Origin: an uncultured Eubacteriales bacterium
Lineage (GTDB): Bacteria; Bacillota; Clostridia; Christensenellales; Aristaeellaceae
Direction: 5' to 3'
Assembly (NCBI GenBank): GCA_900315315.1
Contig: OMYT01000007.1
Coordinates: forward strand, 1-64,000
DNA: 64,000 bases
Shown here: positions 52,064 through 59,853 of the stretch, piece after piece
How the letters are laid out: each line of letters opens with the position of its first letter
How positions within the stretch are numbered: the first letter of the stretch is position 1
Made by a program: the position numbers and the translations under genes
Notes under the pieces: model-generated
The model's input: only the letters and a program-made list of their open reading frames with translations
Databases searched by the model: none
Told to the model about the DNA's origin: nothing

Positions 52064-53455
52064 ATGAAAACATTGATTCGCGGAGGGACCATCGTAACGG
52101 AGCAGGGAACTTTTCCCGGGAGTGTGCTGATTGGGGACGGGAAGGTTCTGAGGGTGTTCGAGGTTCCGGATGGGCCTGTTGAAGCTGACGAGGTCATTGA
52201 TGCGTCGGGGAAGTATGTGCTGCCGGGGGCAGTGGATATCCATACGCACATGGATCTGGACGTCGGGATCGCGCGCGTGATTGATGATTTCCACACCGGG
52301 ACGGTGGCAGCGGCCTGCGGCGGGACGACGACGATCGTGGATCATATGGCCTTCGGACCGAAAGGATGCAGTCCGTGGCACCAGGTGAAGGAATATCACC
52401 GGCTTGCGGACGGCAACGCCGTGGTGGATTATGGCTTCCACGGGGTGCTGCAGCATGTGAATGAACAGGTGCTGGAGGACATGGCGCAAATCGCCAAAGA
52501 GGAAGGAATCACCAGCTTCAAGATCTATATGACCTATGATTTCGGGCTGGACGACCTGGACCTGATGAAGATCCTGCAGAGAGCCGCGAAGGAAGATATC
52601 CTGATTGCCTCCCACTGCGAGAATCACGGGATTGTGACTTACTGGCGGGAACGTTTTGCCCGCGAAGGAAAAACGCAGACAAAATGGCATCCGGTCAGCA
52701 GACCTGCCGAGGCTGAGGCGGAAGCGGTCAGCCGGCTGCTGTATCTGGCACAGGCGGCAGGAGAGGCGCCGGTGTATATCGTGCATCTGTCAAGCCTGAA
52801 AGGCCTGGAAGAGATGCGGAAGGCCAAGGCGGCAGGACAGAAGCATTTCGGAGCGGAGACATGCCCGCAGTATCTGCTGCTGGATGAAAAGCTTTACGAC
52901 GACCCGCAGGAGGGGCTGAAGGCGGTCATGGCACCGCCGCTCCGGAAACAGGAGGACCGGGATGCGCTGTGGGAGGCGCTGGGCAATGACGAGCTGGATA
53001 CGATCGCGACAGACCACTGCCCCTTTACCTTTGCAAAACAGAAACAGCAGGGAGCAGAAGACTTTATGAAGTGTCCCAGCGGCGCCCCCGGCGTGGAAGA
53101 ACGGCTGATTCTGCTATATTCGGAAGGCGTCATCAAGGGCAGAATTACCCTGCCGCAGCTGGTGAAATATGCCTGCGCGAACCCTGCCAGGGTAGCCGGG
53201 CTTTATCCGCGCAAAGGGGTCATTGAAGCCGGCGCAGACGCGGACGTGGTGATCCTTGATCCGGAAAAGGAATGGACAATGACCACCGGAAGGATGCACG
53301 GGAATGCGGACTATACCTGCTATGAAGGGATGAAGATCAAGGGTGCGGTGGATCGGGTGCTGCTGCGGGGGAAGACCATCGTGAAAGAGGGGGAATTCTG
53401 CGGCGCGCGCGGCGACGGGCAGTATCTGAAGCGGGGGAAGAGTGTGCTTGTATGA
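52064..53455 (+). CDS. hydA: Dihydropyrimidinase / hydantoinase (HydA)
   Basis: A 463-residue cyclic amidohydrolase. Motifs: PGAVDIHTHMDLDVG (metal ligands HxH), CGGTTTIVDHM, TSFKIYMTYDFG with the carboxylated Lys, ASHCENHGI, IVHLSSLKGLEEM, GAETCPQYLLLD and ATDHCPFT. It opens dihydropyrimidine or hydantoin rings; in purine clusters it acts on a hydantoin- or dihydropyrimidine-like intermediate. ATG 52064 follows GAGAGTGA by seven bases. The stop overlaps the mocA-like start (ATGA). Confidence 0.94.
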   Translation: MKTLIRGGTIVTEQGTFPGSVLIGDGKVLRVFEVPDGPVEADEVIDASGKYVLPGAVDIHTHMDLDVGIARVIDDFHTGTVAAACGGTTTIVDHMAFGPKGCSPWHQVKEYHRLADGNAVVDYGFHGVLQHVNEQVLEDMAQIAKEEGITSFKIYMTYDFGLDDLDLMKILQRAAKEDILIASHCENHGIVTYWRERFAREGKTQTKWHPVSRPAEAEAEAVSRLLYLAQAAGEAPVYIVHLSSLKGLEEMRKAKAAGQKHFGAETCPQYLLLDEKLYDDPQEGLKAVMAPPLRKQEDRDALWEALGNDELDTIATDHCPFTFAKQKQQGAEDFMKCPSGAPGVEERLILLYSEGVIKGRITLPQLVKYACANPARVAGLYPRKGVIEAGADADVVILDPEKEWTMTTGRMHGNADYTCYEGMKIKGAVDRVLLRGKTIVKEGEFCGARGDGQYLKRGKSVLV

Positions 53456-54039
53456 TCGGTTGCATCATTATGGCGTCCGGGTTGTCTGTGCGGTATGGGA
53501 AAAACAAGCTGCTGGAGAAACTGGGCGACAGGGAAGTGATCCTTCATACGGCAGGGAATCTGATTGCAGCGGGATTTGCTCTGCTGACGGTTACCCGGAG
53601 CGTGGAAGTTAAAGCCCTGATGGAAAAGGAAGGATTAGCCTGCGCTCTTCATGACGGGCCGAAAAGGAGCGATACGATGCATGTCGGCCTTCAGAATCTG
53701 GATCCGGATCTGTCAGGTTATTTATTCATGCCCGGGGATCAGCCGCTTGTCAGGCCGGATTCCCTTAGAAGAATGACGGCTGTTTTTTCGGATCATCCGG
53801 AACGGGCAATTCGACTTGGATATAACGATACGCCGGGAAGTCCCGTACTGTTCCCGGCTTTTTGCAGGCAGAAGCTGCTGGCCTATGAGGGAGAGCGCGG
53901 CGGCGTCGAAGTGCTGAAAAAGGAACATATTCCCTTTGAGATCGTCCAGGCGGCATATGAATGGGAACTGTGGGATGTGGATACACCGGAAATGATGGAA
54001 CAGGTCCGTAAAATATATAAAAGCAGGCTGAAAAGGTAA
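53452..54039 (+). CDS. mocA: MocA/YgfJ-like nucleotidyltransferase
   Basis: A 195-residue member of the MobA/MocA NTP-transferase family: CIIMASGLSVRYGKNKLLEKL is the nucleotide-binding loop (usually LAAGxSxRxGxxKL), FMPGDQPLV the metal-binding Asp motif, and NDTPGSPVLFP the C-terminal motif. MocA adds CMP to molybdopterin to give the cytidine dinucleotide cofactor of xanthine-dehydrogenase-type enzymes. The lone Leu-Ser-Val in the loop is somewhat unlike the MocA consensus (AAG-SxR), as in the YgfJ type that accompanies selenium-dependent hydroxylases. Coupled to hydA by a four-base overlap. Confidence 0.9.
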   Translation: MIGCIIMASGLSVRYGKNKLLEKLGDREVILHTAGNLIAAGFALLTVTRSVEVKALMEKEGLACALHDGPKRSDTMHVGLQNLDPDLSGYLFMPGDQPLVRPDSLRRMTAVFSDHPERAIRLGYNDTPGSPVLFPAFCRQKLLAYEGERGGVEVLKKEHIPFEIVQAAYEWELWDVDTPEMMEQVRKIYKSRLKR

Positions 54040-54076
54040 AGAACTGGAGGATACCCCTGAAATTCGATTTGTCTTC

Positions 54077-54125
54077 TTGACAATGAACCCCGGTCATCAT
54101 GTATAATGACCAGGGTTATTTTTTA
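54077..54125 (+). promoter_or_regulatory. Terminator stem overlapping a promoter with 19-base spacer
   Basis: AACCC-C-GGTCAT (54086-54097) pairs with ATGACC-A-GGGTT (54106-54117), followed by ATTATTTTTT: a terminator for the hydA-mocA transcript. The same bases hold TTGACA (54077-54082) and TATAAT (54102-54107), both perfect, 19 bases apart, with the inverted repeat in and beyond the spacer. It may be a controlled promoter for the HTH-selD genes, with the repeat as operator. Confidence 0.6.
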
Positions 54126-54176
54126 TAAAACATAACGAAAAACAGAATCAACGGCAACAAGGAGAAACATGCGGGA

Positions 54177-54536
54177 ATGATACAGGAACAGATGCAGCCT
54201 GTAACGGTCAGGGTTAAACTGACATTGTGCGGAAAGGAAAAGTTTTTCGGCCCGGGGGTATGCGAATTACTGGAAAGGATCAGGGAGACCGGATCAATCC
54301 AGGCGGCTGCGGCCAGCATGGAAATGTCCTATTCAAAAGCCTGGAAGATCCTGAAACGGGCTGAACAGGAAATGGGGACTGAACTGATTACACGTGTCAG
54401 CGGCGGCAAGAACGGCGGAAGCTCAACATTGACCAAAGCAGGCGAAGAGACGGTCCGGGTTTTCCGGGAAATCGAGACAAAGGTAACGGAGCATGCAGGG
54501 GAATTGCTGAAAGCAAGTAAGTGGGGAGACAAATGA
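54177..54536 (+). CDS. ModE-like winged-helix regulator without molybdate domain
   Basis: A 119-residue protein consisting of the LysR/ModE-type winged HTH only: KLTLCGKEKFFGPGVCELLERIRETGSIQAAAASMEMSYSKAWKILKRAEQEMGTELITRVSGGKNGGSSTLTKAGEE. The IQAAAASMEMSYSKAWKIL helix-turn-helix and the GGSSTLTKAGEE wing are characteristic of ModE N-termini. The C-terminal molybdate-binding (TOBE) domains are absent, so it senses another signal or works with a partner. Candidate targets are the selD-yqeB and modABC genes around it. A tiny ATG-CGG-GAA-TGA frame lies between the AAGGAG site and this ATG. Confidence 0.85.
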   Translation: MIQEQMQPVTVRVKLTLCGKEKFFGPGVCELLERIRETGSIQAAAASMEMSYSKAWKILKRAEQEMGTELITRVSGGKNGGSSTLTKAGEETVRVFREIETKVTEHAGELLKASKWGDK

Positions 54537-54558
54537 GCTGCGTTGAAGGAGGACAAAG

Positions 54559-55602
54559 ATGGAATCGGAAGCAAGACTGACCAGACTGGCATCCTGCGCG
54601 GGGTGCGGGGCCAAGGTGGGCGCAGGGACGCTGTCCCAGCTGCTGCAGGATTTCAAGACACGGACAGACCCGCGGCTGATCGTCGGCTTTGACAAAAGCG
54701 ATGACGCCAGCGTGTATATAGTCAACGACGAAACGGCACTGATCCAGACGGTGGACTTTTTTCCGCCGATTGTGGACGATCCCTATCTGTTTGGCCAGAT
54801 TGCCGCAACCAACGCCATTTCGGATATCTACGCCATGGGCGGGGAACCGAAGCTGGCGCTGAACGTGCTTTGCGTGACGGAAACAATGGAAGAAGCATGG
54901 ATCCGGGAGATCCTTCACGGAGGCTATGACAAGGCCTACGAAGCCGGGGTGATTATATCCGGAGGCCATACGATTCACGGGAGCGAACCGCTGTACGGGC
55001 TGGCAGTCACCGGGTTCGCAAAGCCGGAGGAGATCCGGAAAAACGACGCGGCAAAGCCCGGAGATATGCTGATCCTGACAAAGAAACTGGGTGTCGGGAT
55101 TCTGACTACGGCGGCAAAGGCCGGGATAATGACGGATCCGGCGGTGATGGACAGGTTGTACCGGCAGATGACGCAGCTGAACAAGAACGCGTGCGAAGTG
55201 ATGCAGCATTACCGGGTGCACAGCTGCACGGACGTAACGGGCTTCGGCCTGATGGGACACAGCTGCGAAATGGCCCAGGGAAGCGGATGCACGCTGCACC
55301 TTCAGGTCGAAAAGGTTCCGTTCCATCCGGAAGCGCTGGAGATGGCGGATATGGGGCTGGTTCCCGCAGGTGCCTACCGGAACCGGGATTTTGCCGAGAA
55401 GGCGGCGGAAGTGCAGGGCGAAGTATCCCGGGCGATGCAGGATATCCTGTACGATCCACAGACCAGCGGCGGACTGCTGATTGCCGTGGATGAGCGGGAC
55501 GGGGAGGCGTTACTGCGGGAACTGAAGTCTGCGATTCCGGACGCCGCGATGATCGGATACGCGGCGGAAAGAGAAGATCAGGCAATCGTTGTTGAAGGAT
55601 GA
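54559..55602 (+). CDS. selD: Selenide, water dikinase (SelD)
   Basis: A 347-residue enzyme that makes selenophosphate from selenide and ATP. The active-site region ASCAGCGAKVGAGTL has Cys (not selenocysteine) with the catalytic Lys; FDKSDDASVY, QTVDFFPPIVDDPY, GQIAATNAISDIYAMGGEPKLALNV and CTDVTGFGLMGHSCEM are the AIR-synthase-fold ATP and metal motifs. No selA, selB or tRNA-Sec appears in this window; next to yqeB, yqeC and xdhD it probably supplies selenium for the labile selenium cofactor of molybdenum hydroxylases, the orphan-SelD situation. AAGGAGG is five bases before the ATG. It is cotranscribed with yqeB. Confidence 0.95.
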   Translation: MESEARLTRLASCAGCGAKVGAGTLSQLLQDFKTRTDPRLIVGFDKSDDASVYIVNDETALIQTVDFFPPIVDDPYLFGQIAATNAISDIYAMGGEPKLALNVLCVTETMEEAWIREILHGGYDKAYEAGVIISGGHTIHGSEPLYGLAVTGFAKPEEIRKNDAAKPGDMLILTKKLGVGILTTAAKAGIMTDPAVMDRLYRQMTQLNKNACEVMQHYRVHSCTDVTGFGLMGHSCEMAQGSGCTLHLQVEKVPFHPEALEMADMGLVPAGAYRNRDFAEKAAEVQGEVSRAMQDILYDPQTSGGLLIAVDERDGEALLRELKSAIPDAAMIGYAAEREDQAIVVEG

Positions 55603-55607
55603 GGCAT

Positions 55608-56408
55608 ATGATTATTGTTCGCGGGGCGGGAGACATCAGCACGGGAACGATTCACCGGCTTTTCCAGGCGGGATTTCCGGTGCTGGCACTGGAGACGGAT
55701 CACCCCTCCGCCATTAGGAGAAAGGTGGCATTCTCCGAGGCCGTCTATGACGGGACGGCAACGGTGGAAGGTGTTACGGCGGTCCGGATCGAGGATGCCG
55801 GGCAGGCGGAAGAGATGCTTACACAGGGAAAGCTGCCGCTGCTGGTGGACCCGGCGGGCGAGAGCATCCGGAAGCTGAAACCGGACGTTGCAGTGGATGC
55901 TGTTCTGGCAAAGAAAAACCTCGGTACCACAATGCAGATGGCACCGCTGACCATCGCCCTGGGTCCGGGGTTTGAGGCCGGCCGTGATGTTCATTTTGTG
56001 ATCGAAACCATGCGCGGACACGATCTGGGCCGAATCATTTCCTCAGGATGTGCTGCTGCGAATACCGGTGTTCCCGGCATCATCGGAGGATACGGCGCGG
56101 AACGGGTGATCCATTCGCCGGCGGCCGGGGTGTTCCGGCAGCAAAAGGAGATCGCGGACGAAGTGCAGGCAGGAGAGACGATCGGAATGGTAGAAACACC
56201 GGCAGGAGAGGTGCCGGTGGTTACGGTGATCGCCGGGATCCTGCGCGGGATTATCCGGGACGGGTATCCGGTTTCCAAAGGGTTTAAGCTGGCTGACGTG
56301 GACCCGCGGCTGGAGGAGAAGAAGAACTGCTTCACGATTTCCGACAAGGCGAGATGTATCGCGGGAAGCGTGCTGGAACTGGTGAACCGGTTTTGCAGAT
56401 GCAAATGA
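55608..56408 (+). CDS. yqeB: YqeB / EF2563-family selenium-dependent hydroxylase maturation protein
   Basis: A 266-residue protein of the EF2563/YqeB family found beside selenium-dependent molybdenum hydroxylases. It opens with a Rossmann-like IIVRGAGDISTGTIHRLFQAGFPVLALE, contains VDPAGESIRKLKPDVAVDAVLAKKNLGTT and TIALGPGFEAGRDVHFVIET, and a C-terminal lipoyl/biotinyl-like segment (HSPAAGVFRQQKEIADEVQAGETIGMV). Its biochemical step is not established; it is predicted to help insert selenium. ATG 55608 with GAAGGATGAGG upstream is preferred to ATG 55599, which overlaps the selD stop. Confidence 0.9.
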   Translation: MIIVRGAGDISTGTIHRLFQAGFPVLALETDHPSAIRRKVAFSEAVYDGTATVEGVTAVRIEDAGQAEEMLTQGKLPLLVDPAGESIRKLKPDVAVDAVLAKKNLGTTMQMAPLTIALGPGFEAGRDVHFVIETMRGHDLGRIISSGCAAANTGVPGIIGGYGAERVIHSPAAGVFRQQKEIADEVQAGETIGMVETPAGEVPVVTVIAGILRGIIRDGYPVSKGFKLADVDPRLEEKKNCFTISDKARCIAGSVLELVNRFCRCK

Positions 56409-56451
56409 ATGGGGATTCCTCCAGGCCGGGATGACAGATAGGAGCGGCACG

Positions 56452-57123
56452 TCAGGGGATTAAAGAACAGGGAAAGGCATCCTTGCTGATCAGGTCACAG
56501 AGACGGCGGGCGGATTCAAGGCTCGGCAGGGTGTCGATCTGGTTGACCAGATAACAGTCCGCCAGGTTTTCCCGGTTCAGGACTGCGGCAATATCTTCCT
56601 CGCGGACCGGCGTGTCGGGAGTGATGCCTGCCAGCTCAGCGAACAGATCCGGGCAATGACAGGCTTCCGGGACCGTCTTTCCGATGCCGGAGGCGCCAAC
56701 CAGACAGACGGTCAGATCGGAACAGGCCGGAATGACCGGTTCCCACGGGCGGTGGGCCTTGAGCGGGCGGCCGGCTGAGCCGTCTGCTTCCACAAGGATA
56801 TGATCCGCTTCAGACAGCAGAGATTGAAAGGGGATTGACGCTGAAGGATCGGCCAGTTTTCCGGAAGGTTCGGACTTGCCCAGACAGACAATCCTGCTGC
56901 CGGCCAGGGCGGAACGGAGCCTGCACAAGAGCGGTTCCCGGCCTGCGTCAGCGGCGTCTACGAGCGGGATCTCCGGAAAGGGCCGGATGTGCGTTGAGGT
57001 GGTCAGGATGACGGTTCCGGGGAGACGGTCGGCCAGGCAGCGCAGGAAGGTGGTTTTTCCACCGCTGCCGATGACGGAAATAAAACTGCCGGTCGGGCAG
57101 AACTCTTCAAGGGGTCGATACAT
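56452..57123 (-). CDS. yqeC: YqeC, selenium cofactor biosynthesis ATPase
   Basis: A 223-residue P-loop protein: FISVIGSGGKTTFLRCLAD is a Walker A loop, HILVEADGSAGRPLKAHRPWEPVIP the conserved family motif, and NQIDTL near the C-terminus a base-recognition-like loop. The YqeC family co-occurs strictly with selenium-dependent molybdenum hydroxylases. Start at 57123 is supported by GGAGG; the longer frame runs through a repeat. It is the only gene of this locus on the minus strand, converging with yqeB 43 bases away, so it needs its own promoter, which would lie in or near the repeat at 57,137-57,186. Confidence 0.9.
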   Translation of the reverse strand: MYRPLEEFCPTGSFISVIGSGGKTTFLRCLADRLPGTVILTTSTHIRPFPEIPLVDAADAGREPLLCRLRSALAGSRIVCLGKSEPSGKLADPSASIPFQSLLSEADHILVEADGSAGRPLKAHRPWEPVIPACSDLTVCLVGASGIGKTVPEACHCPDLFAELAGITPDTPVREEDIAAVLNRENLADCYLVNQIDTLPSLESARRLCDLISKDAFPCSLIP

Positions 57124-57136
57124 AGCGGAGACCTCC

Positions 57137-57186
57137 GGAAAGACAGTTCCGCGCCTGCAGGCGCGGCCAGGGTTCTGGACCTTCGG
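57137..57186 (+). repeat. Intergenic repeat in a divergent region
   Basis: CGCGCCTGCAGGCGCG hairpin (two bases changed symmetrically from the consensus), then a shortened core CCAGGG-TT-CTGG that has lost CTTTCCGATCGC, and ACCTTCGG. It lies between divergent yqeC and the XdhC/CoxI gene. Confidence 0.8.
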
Positions 57187-57215
57187 ATTATAGCATGCAG
57201 AGAGGAGATCAGTCC

Positions 57216-58256
57216 ATGGCGGGTTTCTTTGAAACAATCCGGCAAAAGAAAGGGAGCGGACAGCTTCTGGCAGCCTGGATCATTGACGGGAACAACGCGG
57301 GAGCCAGAATGCTTCTTAGTCAGGAAGAATTGCTTTTCCGGGATGAAGATTTTCCGGAAGAACTTGCGGAGAAGATCCGGAAATCCGGCGGGGATCGAAA
57401 GGGTGTTTTAAAGAAAGCAGGTTCCCGTGTATTTATGGATCATCTGTCAGACGGCAGAAGACTTGTGATCTGCGGCGCCGGCCATGTATCCCTGTGTGTG
57501 ATCCGCCTTGGCGTGATGCTCGGCTATGAGGTGACGGTGATCGAGGATCGGGAGGAGTTTGCAGAAAAGGCCCGGGCAGCAGGCGCACATCAGGTGATCT
57601 GTAAACCCTTCGGAGAGGCTCTGGACGGCATCACGGGAGATCCGGTGACGGCCTTTGTAATCATGACCCGGGAGCATATCCACGATGTGGAGTGCCTGCG
57701 AAGGATCCTGACAAAAACCTATGCTTATGCCGGGATGATGGGAAGCCGGAGCAGAACTCAGAACGTCCGGCAGCAGCTGCTGGATGAGGGATACGACGTT
57801 CGGAAAGTCGATGACGTACAGATGCCTATCGGGCTTCCCATCGGGTCCAGAACACCGGAGGAAATCGCTGTTTCCGTGATGGCGCAGGTTATCCAGGTGA
57901 TGAATGCTGCCGACCCTGGGGAAGATTTTCCGAAGGGAATGCCGGAGGAACTGGCAGCGATTGAAAAGGCAGAAAACGGTCGCGGTGTGCTTGCCATGAT
58001 TGTGGAGAAAAGCGGCGAGGCACCCAGAAGGCCCGGAACAAAAATGCTGGTCAGAAAGGACGGCAGTTTTCTGGGAACAGTCGGCGGGGGATATGCCGAG
58101 GCGGTGATCCTGGAGACGGCGAGGAAGATGGTCAGGGAAGGAACACCGCAGAATACGCTGATCAAGGTCAGCATGAAAAAAGGAGCAGTGCATTGCGGGG
58201 GAGAGATAGAGGTGTTTCTTTGGGGAATATCGAAGGGGTTTACGATCGCCACCTGA
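57216..58256 (+). CDS. XdhC/CoxI-family molybdenum hydroxylase maturation protein
   Basis: A 346-residue protein of the XdhC/CoxI family (a chaperone, different from the FeS subunit named xdhC above). Residues 84-200 are a Rossmann domain (LVICGAGHVSLCVIRLGVMLGYEVTVIEDREEFAEKA, VIMTREHIHDVECL, YAGMMGSRSRTQNV), followed by IGLPIGSRTPEEIAVSVMAQVIQV and a second, CoxI-like segment (GTVGGGYAEAVILETARKM, VHCGGEIEVFL). Order differs from many XdhC proteins, in which the CoxI part comes first. The family binds the molybdenum cofactor and sulfurates it; here it may place selenium. GAGAGGAG precedes ATG 57216. The last codons are made of repeat sequence. Confidence 0.85.
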   Translation: MAGFFETIRQKKGSGQLLAAWIIDGNNAGARMLLSQEELLFRDEDFPEELAEKIRKSGGDRKGVLKKAGSRVFMDHLSDGRRLVICGAGHVSLCVIRLGVMLGYEVTVIEDREEFAEKARAAGAHQVICKPFGEALDGITGDPVTAFVIMTREHIHDVECLRRILTKTYAYAGMMGSRSRTQNVRQQLLDEGYDVRKVDDVQMPIGLPIGSRTPEEIAVSVMAQVIQVMNAADPGEDFPKGMPEELAAIEKAENGRGVLAMIVEKSGEAPRRPGTKMLVRKDGSFLGTVGGGYAEAVILETARKMVREGTPQNTLIKVSMKKGAVHCGGEIEVFLWGISKGFTIAT

Positions 58257-58267
58257 AACCCCTTCGG
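58233..58267 (+). repeat. Repeat copy that runs into the end of a coding region
   Basis: AAGGGGTTT (58233-58241) and AAACCCCTT (58256-58264) pair around a core TACGATCGCCACCTG that contains the CGATCGCC of the family, and TTCGG ends the copy. The final codons of the XdhC/CoxI gene (KGFTIAT) and its TGA come from this copy. Confidence 0.75.
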
Positions 58268-58298
58268 ATATAAAATTTTATAAAAGGAGAACAAGTCG

Positions 58299-59114
58299 AT
58301 GAAAAAGATTATGATGATGGTACTGGCGCTGGTTCTGGCTGTGAGCGTCTGTGCAGGCGCAGCGGCGGAGACACTGAAAACGGAACTGACGGTATTTGCG
58401 GCGGCTTCGCTGACAGAATCGCTGACGGAGATCAAGGCAAAGTATGAGGAAGCGAACCCGGACGTTACGCTGGTATTCAACTTCGATTCTTCCGGAACGC
58501 TGAAGACGCAGATTCAGGAAGGAGCAGTGTGTGACGTATTTATTTCAGCGGGACAGAAACAGATGAACCAGCTGGACATCACAAAGGATGAAGAAAAGAA
58601 TCCGGAACGGCTGGACTTCGTGAAGGACGGGAGCCGGATTGACCTGCTGGAAAACAAGGTGGCGCTGGTGACGCCGGCGGATAATCCGAAAGGAATCAAA
58701 ACCTTTGACCAGCTGGCAGAACTGCTGAAGGACGGCGAACTGCTGATGGCCATGGGCAATTCCGATGTGCCGGTGGGACAGTATACGCAGAAGATTCTGG
58801 CCTATTACGGATTGAATGAAGAGGACCTGGCAAAGGCCGGAAAGATCACCTACGGCTCCAACGTGAAGGAAGTGACCACGCAGGTTGTAGAAGGCAGCGT
58901 GGACTGCGGCATCGTGTACGCGACGGATGCTTTCAGCGCGGGGCTGGATGTGATTGATACTGCGACGGCAGAAATGTGCGGGCAGGTGATTTATCCCGCG
59001 GCTGTGATGAAGAACAGCGCGGCTCCGGATGCGGCGCAGGCATTCCTGAATTATCTCCGGGGTGATGAGGCGATGAAAGTCTTTGAAGGGATCGGTTTCT
59101 CACCGGTTCCATAA
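58299..59114 (+). CDS. modA: Molybdate ABC transporter, substrate-binding protein
   Basis: A 271-residue secreted binding protein. Residues 1-22 are a signal peptide (KKIMMMVLALVLAVSVCAGAAA); the Cys at 18 is not in a proper lipobox, so anchoring is uncertain. The mature part shows the ModA pattern: LTVFAAASLTESLTEI, FNFDSSGTLKTQI, CDVFISAGQKQMNQL, NSDVPVGQYTQKIL and DCGIVYATDA, giving oxyanion-binding Ser residues in AASLT and SSGT. It supplies molybdate for the cofactor of the two xanthine dehydrogenases. AAAAGGAG precedes the ATG. Confidence 0.94.
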   Translation: MKKIMMMVLALVLAVSVCAGAAAETLKTELTVFAAASLTESLTEIKAKYEEANPDVTLVFNFDSSGTLKTQIQEGAVCDVFISAGQKQMNQLDITKDEEKNPERLDFVKDGSRIDLLENKVALVTPADNPKGIKTFDQLAELLKDGELLMAMGNSDVPVGQYTQKILAYYGLNEEDLAKAGKITYGSNVKEVTTQVVEGSVDCGIVYATDAFSAGLDVIDTATAEMCGQVIYPAAVMKNSAAPDAAQAFLNYLRGDEAMKVFEGIGFSPVP

Positions 59115-59141
59115 ATCCGGGAAGACTTCGAAAACAACATG

Positions 59142-59162
59142 CGGCTGTCCCCGGGACAGCCG
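59142..59162 (+). other. Hairpin between modA and modB
   Basis: CGGCTGTCCC-C-GGGACAGCCG is a perfect 10-base inverted repeat with one central base and no T-run. It may stabilise or attenuate the transcript so that the binding protein is made in excess of the membrane parts. Confidence 0.55.
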
Positions 59163-59184
59163 TGCCCACTGAGGTTATCGGAAA

Positions 59185-59853
59185 ATGGTAACAGATTTAT
59201 ACCCATTGTATAATTCCCTGCGGATTGCCGCCATCAGCTGTGTGATCGTGTTCTTTACAGGAATATTCGCAGCGTATTACGCGGCAAGACTTCCCCGGGT
59301 TCTCAAGGGAATCCTGGACGTAATCCTGACACTGCCGATGGTTCTGCCGCCTACCGTATGCGGCTATTTTCTGCTGCTCATTTTCGGCGCCCGGCGGCCG
59401 GTGGGCATGTTTCTGGCAGATCTGGGACTCAAGCTGGTCATGAACTGGCCCGGCGGCGTAGCAGCCGCCGTGGTGGTGGCTTTCCCGCTGATGTACAGGA
59501 CGGCACGGGGAGCCTTTGAAAGCTTTGATGAAAACCTGGCCTGGTCCGGGCAGACCCTGGGCCTGTCCAACACCTGGATCTTCTGGCATGTGCGGATGCG
59601 CTCCTGCCGGCAGGGAATCCTGGCGGGAACGGTGCTCGCCTTTGCCAGGGCGCTGGGCGAATACGGAGCGACCAGCATGCTGATCGGCTACACGCCGGGC
59701 AGAACGGCAACAGTATCCACGACAGTTTACCAGCTCTGGCGGACCAATGATGAACAAGGCGCCTTCTTCTGGGTGATGGTCAACCTGGCGATCTCGGCAG
59801 TGGTACTGCTGGCTGTGAACCTGCTGGAGAGGAGGCGTAAAAATGGCGCTTGA
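59185..59853 (+). CDS. modB: Molybdate ABC transporter, permease
   Basis: A 222-residue membrane protein with five to six helices: SLRIAAISCVIVFFTGIFAAYYAARL at the start, LTLPMVLPPTVCGYFLLLIFG (a ModB signature), VAFPLMYRTARGAFES and the EAA-loop AFARALGEYGATSMLIG, then a C-terminal helix. It forms the channel of ModB2C2. The end overlaps modC by 11 bases. Confidence 0.95.
   Translation: MVTDLYPLYNSLRIAAISCVIVFFTGIFAAYYAARLPRVLKGILDVILTLPMVLPPTVCGYFLLLIFGARRPVGMFLADLGLKLVMNWPGGVAAAVVVAFPLMYRTARGAFESFDENLAWSGQTLGLSNTWIFWHVRMRSCRQGILAGTVLAFARALGEYGATSMLIGYTPGRTATVSTTVYQLWRTNDEQGAFFWVMVNLAISAVVLLAVNLLERRRKNGA

Noticed and set aside
54559-55602. Selenocysteine in SelD or elsewhere in the locus
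   Set aside because: The active-site residue is encoded by a Cys codon, and no in-frame TGA followed by a SECIS-like hairpin was seen in the molybdenum or selenium genes. No tRNA-Sec, selA or selB is in the window.
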